Assembly: GCF_010672525.1 (NCBI RefSeq)
Contig: NZ_JAAHGH010000064.1
Coordinates: forward strand, 1-42,771
Length of the DNA: 42,771 nucleotides
Direction of reading: 5' to 3'
Origin: Okeania sp. SIO2B3
Lineage (GTDB): Bacteria; Cyanobacteriota; Cyanobacteriia; Cyanobacteriales; Microcoleaceae
Below are positions 38,151 to 42,771 of the stretch, in pieces. Within the stretch, counting starts at the first letter, position 1. Each line of letters begins with the position of its first letter. Both the position numbers and the translations under genes were made by a program. The notes below the pieces were generated by a model that worked only from the letters and a program-made list of their open reading frames with translations, was not told where the DNA came from and did no database searches.

Positions 38151-40055
38151 ATGATAAAAAAAATTACCAATCTTAAAGCAATTAGTCAAAAGATTGGCTC
38201 ATCAACTCTAGGATTAATGGTATTTTTAGGAGTAATAACAAGTATTTGCCCTCTTGCCATGTCACACAACAATGGAGATGAAAATCCACTTCAACTCTCG
38301 GAAGAAACCACAAAAAAATCTCTATTTATTGCCTATCCTTCCGCAAACAAAAAAACTACTTCAGACCGAATTTTTTTAATTGGTACAGCTTCTCCAGAAG
38401 CAGAGGTTACTGTTAATGGAAAAGTAATTAATGAACGTAGTAAGTCTGGTCATTTTGCCCCTAGTTTTCCATTACAAATGGGGGCAAATATATTTACTGT
38501 GCGCCATCAAGACGAAGAAAAAATAATTACGGTAACACGCAATTCAACCCAACCACCTTTACCGGTGGGAATAGCTTTTGGTCAAGGTTCTTTGACTCCA
38601 GCAAAAGATATTTCTAGAATGCCTGGAGAATTAATTTGTTTTCAGGCGATCGCTCCTCCAAATGCTAATATTTCTGTGTTATTAGCTGAACAAACTATTC
38701 CCTTACTTTCCCAATCTCAAGTAGTAAATTTACCAGGAAATTTAGCAGTATTAACAGGAGAAAATCAACCAATTCCTTCTGCGGGAGAATATTATCAAGG
38801 TTGTGCTAAAGCGCAAAGATCGGGAGATTTAGGTCAACCTGAATTTAAACTGAGTGTAAGTGGTCAAACTGTTACTCAAAAAGCACCGGGGAAAGTGACT
38901 ATTCTTTCTCCCACGACATTTGAGGTGGCAGAGGTAACAGTAGAAGAAGGTGTGGCCAGAACTGGACCGAGTACCACTTATTCTCGTTTGACACCACTGC
39001 CAAAAGGCACAAAAGCTTTAATTACAGGGAAGGAAGGAGACTATTTACGTCTTGACTATGGTGGATGGATAAAAGCTGATGAAACTAGGATATTTACAGA
39101 TGCTGCTCCACCACGTTCGGTAATTCGGGGTGCTATTGCTCGTCAAGTTCAAGGTGCAACAGAAATCAGATTTCCTTTGCAAGTACCGGTGCCAGTTACA
39201 GTCGAACAAGGAGATGGTTATTTAACTTTAATTCTGCATAATACGACGGCTCAAACTGATACTATTCGTTTAGATGATGACCCTTTAATTGAGCGATTAG
39301 ACTGGCAACCAATCTTAACTTCAACAGTGGAAAATGAGCAGGGAGTTAGGTATAAATTTTATTTAAAAACAGAGCAACAATGGGGTTATAAATTAGAATA
39401 TGTTGGTACAACTTTGCGATTAATTTTGCGACATCCTCCGGCGGTAAATAGTGGGATTAATTCTATTAATAAACCTCTGACTGGAATGAAAATTTTGATT
39501 GATGCTGGACATGGTAGTGAGAATGATTTAGGTGCAAGAGGTCCCACTGGTTATCCGGAAAAAAATGTGACATTAATTGTGTCGAAGTTATTACAGGATG
39601 AGTTAATTGCACGGGGTGCTTCAGTATATATGACACGAAAAGCAGAAGAGGATTTATATCCTAAAGACCGTGTAGAAATGATTAATCAACAAGTTCCAGA
39701 TTTAGCACTTTCGGTTCATTATAATGCTTTACCTGATTATGGCGATGCTCTAAAAACTCAGGGAATTGGTACTTTTTGGTATCATTCTCAAGCTCATAGT
39801 TTGGCAGTATTTTTACATAATTATTTAGTAGAAAAATTAGACCGACCTTCTTATGGAGTATTTTGGAATAATTTAGCTTTAGCTCGTCCGACAATAGCTC
39901 CTTCTGTATTGTTGGAGTTAGGGTTTATGATTAATCCTTATGAGTTTGAATGGATTATGAATTCTCAAGAACAAAAGAAGTTAGCAAAGGTATTAGCAGA
40001 TGGAATTGTTGAGTGGGTCAGAAGAAGGAGTCAGGAGTCAGGAGTCAGGAGTTAG
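38151..40055 (+). CDS. N-acetylmuramoyl-L-alanine amidase, exported
   Basis: 634 residues from ATG 38151; this start puts a signal peptide (MIKKITNLKAIS, then LGLMVFLGVITSICPLA) at the N-terminus, whereas the longer frame from 37995 would bury it. Domains: a beta-rich region (about 50-270), a bacterial SH3-like domain near 265-325 (VEEGVARTGPSTTYSRLTPL, YGGWIKADE), an AMIN-like region (about 325-440), and an Amidase_3 catalytic domain (446-625). Zinc ligands are His454 (DAGHG), Glu470 (PEKN) and His523 (SVHYNA); the catalytic Glu589 is in LLELGF. It cleaves the stem peptide from peptidoglycan, typically for daughter-cell separation. The last 8 residues or so (SQESGVRS) are encoded by a heptanucleotide array, suggesting the original stop was overwritten by the repeat. 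Confidence 0.92.
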   Translation: MIKKITNLKAISQKIGSSTLGLMVFLGVITSICPLAMSHNNGDENPLQLSEETTKKSLFIAYPSANKKTTSDRIFLIGTASPEAEVTVNGKVINERSKSGHFAPSFPLQMGANIFTVRHQDEEKIITVTRNSTQPPLPVGIAFGQGSLTPAKDISRMPGELICFQAIAPPNANISVLLAEQTIPLLSQSQVVNLPGNLAVLTGENQPIPSAGEYYQGCAKAQRSGDLGQPEFKLSVSGQTVTQKAPGKVTILSPTTFEVAEVTVEEGVARTGPSTTYSRLTPLPKGTKALITGKEGDYLRLDYGGWIKADETRIFTDAAPPRSVIRGAIARQVQGATEIRFPLQVPVPVTVEQGDGYLTLILHNTTAQTDTIRLDDDPLIERLDWQPILTSTVENEQGVRYKFYLKTEQQWGYKLEYVGTTLRLILRHPPAVNSGINSINKPLTGMKILIDAGHGSENDLGARGPTGYPEKNVTLIVSKLLQDELIARGASVYMTRKAEEDLYPKDRVEMINQQVPDLALSVHYNALPDYGDALKTQGIGTFWYHSQAHSLAVFLHNYLVEKLDRPSYGVFWNNLALARPTIAPSVLLELGFMINPYEFEWIMNSQEQKKLAKVLADGIVEWVRRRSQESGVRS

Positions 40056-40063
40056 GAGTTAGG
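40027..40063 (+). repeat. heptanucleotide array (GGAGTCA)5 at the amidase 3' end
   Basis: Five copies of a 7-bp unit, the last two with TTA for TCA. The amidase stop codon (40053-40055) lies inside the array. It is the reverse complement of the unit found after crtB. Confidence 0.85.
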
Positions 40064-40076
40064 AATAAGTAGAGGA

Positions 40077-40300
40077 TGCTCAACCTTTAAACGTTTAATA
40101 TTGCTAGAAATTTTACCGATAAATTGTGGTTTAAAGTCTCCCCTTTTAAGGGGAAAAAAGCGGTCGTTTGCGGAACAGTCCGTTAGGATGGGATGGCGAG
40201 GAGACCTCGCCATATCCAATCGACCAAGAGAAGAAAAAATTTTTCCTTTGAGTTAATCCTCTTCTTTTGAAGGAAAGGTAATTATTAATTATTAATTGTT
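40077..40300 (+). repeat. repeat family F7, copy 2
   Basis: Starts CTCAACCTTTAAACGTTTAA, continues with TTTTACCGATAAATTGTGG and the perfect palindrome CCCCTTTTAAGGGG (about 40140-40153), then a CCTCGCCATATCCAATCGAC block and a TCCTCTTCTTTTGAAGG hairpin, ending TAATTATTAATTATTAATTG. Confidence 0.75.
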
Positions 40301-40361
40301 GAATATTTCCTTTGAAGAAGTAGTCAAAAGTCATAATCAAGTAACATTAATTAACCGTAAT

Positions 40362-40389
40362 GTAGGAACGTTGCATGCAACGTCTCTAC
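40362..40389. repeat. palindrome around ACGTTGCATGCAACGT
   Basis: A 28-bp near-perfect palindrome centred on TGCA, with arms GTAGGAACGTTGCA and TGCAACGTCTCTAC (two mismatches in the arms). A GTAGAGACGTTGCATGCAAC-type palindrome is common and dispersed in cyanobacterial genomes. Confidence 0.75.
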
Positions 40390-40446
40390 CAGGTTGAGCA
40401 AAGATTGTTTATTACAGTTATTTAATGAGACATGATATTAGGAGTC

Positions 40447-40620
40447 AATAGAGGATACTCAATCTTTAAACGTTTAGTATTGCTATAAATTTTACCGAAA
40501 AATTGTGGTTTAAAGCCTCCCCTTTTAAGGGGATAATAAAGAAAAATTTTCATCTCTTTGTCAATCCTCTTCTTTCAAGGAGAGGTAATTATTCATTATT
40601 CATTATTCATTATTAATTGT
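40447..40620 (+). repeat. repeat family F7, copy 3
   Basis: Repeats the order of copy 2 (CTCAATCTTTAAACGTTTAG, CCGAAAAATTGTGG, CCCCTTTTAAGGGG, TCCTCTTCTTTCAAGGAGAGG) but lacks the CGCCATATCC middle block of about 65 bp. It ends in a (TTATTCA) heptanucleotide array (40588-40614). Confidence 0.8.
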
Positions 40621-40778
40621 TGAATATTCCCTATTCTATATCAGTCTAATTTGGATATATGTGCAATTAAACGGATTTAATATAATTGGCAATATGGAGT
40701 ATTTTGGTATGATTTAGCATTAATCAGTTCAACGATTTTTCCTTCTATATTGTTGGAATGAGGGTTGATTATTAATTA

Positions 40779-40904
40779 CAGCAAATTTCAGGAAGCGTGA
40801 GGTACAGTTTAAGACTAATTTATAATTTTTATTCATTTTTTATTCTCTGTTCAGAGTTGCCTAAAAACATAAAAGTTTGTACTTTATCAACTCGAAAACT
40901 GCTG
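40779..40904 (+). mobile_element. miniature element, family F5 (TA type), copy 3
   Basis: 126 bp with ends CAGCAAATTTCAGG and CTCGAAAACTGCTG, flanked by TA on both sides. Shares CAGGAAGCGTGAGGTACAG with copies 1 and 2. Confidence 0.8.
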
Positions 40905-40980
40905 TATATAGCAACTGCCATTACTACTCTTGATTTCTGGAATATCTAAAACAACGGAATATCAGTAATCAACCTTCCTC

Positions 40981-41021
40981 CCTCTTCCTTCTTCCTTCTT
41001 CCTTCTTCCTTCTTACTTCTT
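40981..41021 (+). repeat. heptanucleotide array (CTTCCTT)5 at the IMPase 3' end
   Basis: Five to six copies of a 7-bp unit. The neighbouring minus-strand gene ends (stop at 41013-41015) inside the array. Confidence 0.8.
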
Positions 41022-41834
41022 CCTTAAAGGTTGTACTAAAGGCAAAAAATATGACACTAATTGTTGATTTCCGACAACCAAAGTAGGAAAGGGATGACTT
41101 GAATAATCTTTGCCAATTTTTAAAGGAAAAATATCTGTAGATTCTAATGGTATCCACACTGCACCTGCAGCTTTTGCTATTACCCAAGATCCTGCAATAT
41201 CCCAAATTCTAGGTGTAGCTTCAACTCCTGCAATAGATGCACCACAAGCAACAAGTAAAAAGTTATAACTTGCTATGCCTAACATTCTAATTTTTGTGGG
41301 AATTTGAGGTAAAATTTTGGTACTTCGGGAACAAAGATTAAATAAATGATTACTATTAATTTTGTCTTGATTTGGTTGAATTGGTTGATGATTTAAAAAT
41401 GCTCTGATGATAGGTGGGTTAGATAAATAAGTCTGGTTTTCTTGATAATAAAAACCATAATAAGATTGGTTTAATGGAGGCAAATGTATATAGCCAAATA
41501 TGGGAATACCTTGATACAATAACGCGATAGAAGTTCCCCAAATTGGTATACCTTGAGCAAAGTTTGTCGTAGCATCTAAGGGGTCAATAATCCAACACCA
41601 TTCATTACTAGGAAATATCTGTTGAGTTTCTTCTGTTAAAATTCCATGAGTGGGAAAAGTAAGAGCGATCGCTTCTCTAATTTCTCTATCTGCCCATTTA
41701 TCGGATTTAGTAATTAAACTACCGTCAGCTTTTTCATCTGCTGTAACATTTCCGAAGTCTTTTAATAATTGATTTCCTACTCGAAAAGTTGTTGTTTCTG
41801 CGAAGTTTAAAACTTGATTCCAGAATTCTGTCAT
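41013..41834 (-). CDS. inositol monophosphatase family protein
   Basis: 273 residues. Metal-binding motifs of the family are present: Glu68-Glu69 (GILTEET), DPLDATTNF (84-92, with Asp84 and Asp87) and WDIAG (Asp212). The usual DPLDGT has Ala instead of Gly at 88. Members hydrolyse inositol monophosphate, 3'-phosphoadenosine 5'-phosphate, fructose 1,6-bisphosphate or histidinol phosphate; the sequence does not decide which. The length is normal. The final residues LRKK and the stop codon come from the adjacent heptanucleotide array. Confidence 0.9.
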   Translation of the reverse strand: MTEFWNQVLNFAETTTFRVGNQLLKDFGNVTADEKADGSLITKSDKWADREIREAIALTFPTHGILTEETQQIFPSNEWCWIIDPLDATTNFAQGIPIWGTSIALLYQGIPIFGYIHLPPLNQSYYGFYYQENQTYLSNPPIIRAFLNHQPIQPNQDKINSNHLFNLCSRSTKILPQIPTKIRMLGIASYNFLLVACGASIAGVEATPRIWDIAGSWVIAKAAGAVWIPLESTDIFPLKIGKDYSSHPFPTLVVGNQQLVSYFLPLVQPLRKK

Positions 41835-42071
41835 TTTAGCTTTTTTATCCCACTAGATTGTTGTTTGAAAGTTTATTGAAAGAATATTAATCAGTCATTT
41901 CAATTATCAGTTGTCACTAAACTTAAGTTATTAGTTGAATTTTCTACCTTGAGTTTTTAGATTTTCATTTTGAGATTTTCTAGATAATGCCTAAGTAATA
42001 ATACCTGGAGTTTAACTATGAATATTTTCAATATTTTATAATGGTAGAGTGCATAATTAAAAATAAAATTT

Positions 42072-42683
42072 ATGAATCATCAAAAGCGGGTTTCTCTATA
42101 CTTTATTTTGGCAGTTATGGGGGTAAGTTGTATGTTATACCCTGCTAATGCCCAACAATTTGACCGAAAAATTGTGGTCCAAAGCCTCCCTTTTTAAGGG
42201 GATAAAAAAAATAATATTCCTCTCGTTATTTCAGAGGTACTGATAACTGATAACTGATAACTGAAATGACCTTGTCCACCAGAAGTAAAAAGAACAGCTA
42301 AAAATACTTGTAGATTCGGTCCTCAATATGGAATTATTTACTGCAATGTTGATAATAGTTGTTTTGCTATTGAAGGAATAGGTGGAGGTATTGGAGGTGC
42401 AGCTTATGAATATGGTTTTCCTGTAGAAACTTCTTTATTTGGTCAGGTTTATATTCAGTTTAGTGAAGGTATTGGTGGAGTGAAAAAGCCATCGGAACAA
42501 CAGCTAAAAATTCCCCAGAATAATTTATTTATGGATTGGGGAGGTGATAGTCCATTTTATCGTTGTTTTCTAGCTTGCTCTTTAGTAAGCAGGTTTAACT
42601 TCTTGGGTCTATTGGCTACCTCCTTTCCCCAAGGTTTTAATTTACTGGTTGCTGGCTTCTTTGTCGAAGGCAAATTCTTCTGA
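42072..42683 (+). pseudogene. secreted cysteine-containing protein broken by repeats
   Basis: ATG 42072 opens a clear signal peptide (MNHQKRVSLYFILAVMGV, then SCMLYPANAQQ). The frame then runs into an F7 repeat (CCGAAAAATTGTGGTCCAAA...) and stops at about 42197. After the repeat and a (TGATAAC) array, coding sequence resumes near 42270 without a start: CPPEVKRTAKNTCRFGPQYG, then IIYCNVDNSCFAIEGIGGGIGG and GGVKKPSEQQLKIPQNN, with several cysteines suited to an exported protein. The frame runs on to 42683, but from about 42557 it overlaps an opposite-strand gene and is doubtful there. The family was not recognised. It looks like one small exported protein split by a repeat of about 100 bp. Confidence 0.6.
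42164..42265 (+). repeat. repeat family F7, copy 4, inside the secreted-protein gene
   Basis: CCGAAAAATTGTGGTCCAAAG, then CTCCCTTTTTAAGGGGATAA, ending in three copies of TGATAAC (42241-42264). The outer boundaries are approximate; no flanking duplication was found. Confidence 0.65.
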
Positions 42684-42771
42684 AACTCATACTCAAAATC
42701 TTCAAACCATTCCTCAAAATCAATAGTAAAACCCAGGCGATCGCCAAATATATCATGGCCAGCCTTTAAAA
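42557..42771 (-). CDS. 3' end of an unidentified gene (runs off the window)
   Basis: A minus-strand frame open from the window end to TAA at 42557-42559 encodes about 71 C-terminal residues: LKAGHDIFGDRLGFTIDFEE, WFEDFEYEFQKN, then a basic tail KPWGKEVANRPKKLNLLTKE and QARKQR. Charged, soluble and protein-like, with a HIP1-site codon pair (GDR). The family was not recognised. The plus-strand frame over the same bases (about 42557-42683) is probably its shadow. Confidence 0.55.
   Translation of the reverse strand, partial: LKAGHDIFGDRLGFTIDFEEWFEDFEYEFQKNLPSTKKPATSKLKPWGKEVANRPKKLNLLTKEQARKQR

Larger units (their letters stand above)
40056..41012. other. spacer with tandem F7 repeats and an F5 element
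   Basis: Two F7 copies (40077-40300, 40447-40620), a palindrome (40362-40389), F5 copy 3 (40779-40904) and a (CTTCCTT) array reaching into the next gene. Near 40690-40770 a fragment GGAGTATTTTGGTATGATTTAGC and TTCTATATTGTTGGAATGAGGG resembles the amidase sequence around 39850-39930 and may be a decayed partial duplication. No intact gene. Confidence 0.65.

Noticed and set aside
42480-42683. 67-codon plus-strand frame as an independent gene.
   Set aside because: Its start is the middle of the broken secreted protein and its end overlaps a better minus-strand coding frame.

Overview
The window looks like a piece of chromosome from a low-GC filamentous cyanobacterium. Evidence: many HIP1 octamers (GCGATCGC), the carotenoid pair crtP-crtB, plant-type gap2, a cyanobacterial dnaK1 with a type II dnaJ, a KGK-domain gene and an IS607 element. 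The large non-coding fraction, full of small repeats, resembles Trichodesmium/Okeania-like genomes. That genus-level guess is inference from style, not from a search.

Layout. 1-1004: purine-rich repeats and spacer. 1005-3557: a membrane M48-like protein that has lost zinc ligands. 3558-4888: long spacer. 4889-5362: RRM RNA-binding protein. 5737-5944: structured RNA, probably 6S RNA, with its own terminator. 6267-8646 (minus): crtP and crtB, the first carotenoid steps. 9164-10817: IS607-type element (serine recombinase TnpA plus TnpB). 10932-14186: dnaK1 and a DnaJ. 14187-16567: 2.4 kb without genes but with several miniature transposable elements. 16568-18487 (minus): two glutathione S-transferase-like genes. 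19041-22632: accessory zone with a small KGK-like orphan, a KGK gene broken by a miniature element, a conserved small protein, a truncated xisI, an HNH nuclease and an antitoxin/RelE pair. 22686-24272: pgi. 24736-25410: response regulator. 25479-29747 (minus): protein phosphatase, ybaB, murB, murC. 30985-32004: gap2. 32063-33088 (minus): thiL. 34454-36151: channel-like protein with two NAD-binding domains. 36972-37271 (minus): coiled-coil protein. 38151-40055: cell-wall amidase. 41013-41834 (minus): inositol monophosphatase family protein. 42072-42683: secreted protein broken by repeats. 42557 to the end (minus): 3' end of an unidentified gene.

The core genes are ordinary housekeeping: carotenoids, sugar phosphates and Calvin cycle (pgi, gap2), peptidoglycan (murB, murC, amidase), chaperones and thiamine. 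The unusual content is the mobile and repetitive fraction. At least four families of miniature inverted-repeat elements can be defined with their target duplications (6 bp, 8 bp, 8 bp and TA). One sits inside a gene whose frame is restored on paper by removing it, one is nested inside another, and one has a matching empty site 180 bp away. A second signature is a dozen short tandem arrays with different sequences but the same 7-bp period, several of them placed exactly at gene 3' ends.

No tRNA, rRNA or CRISPR array was seen.
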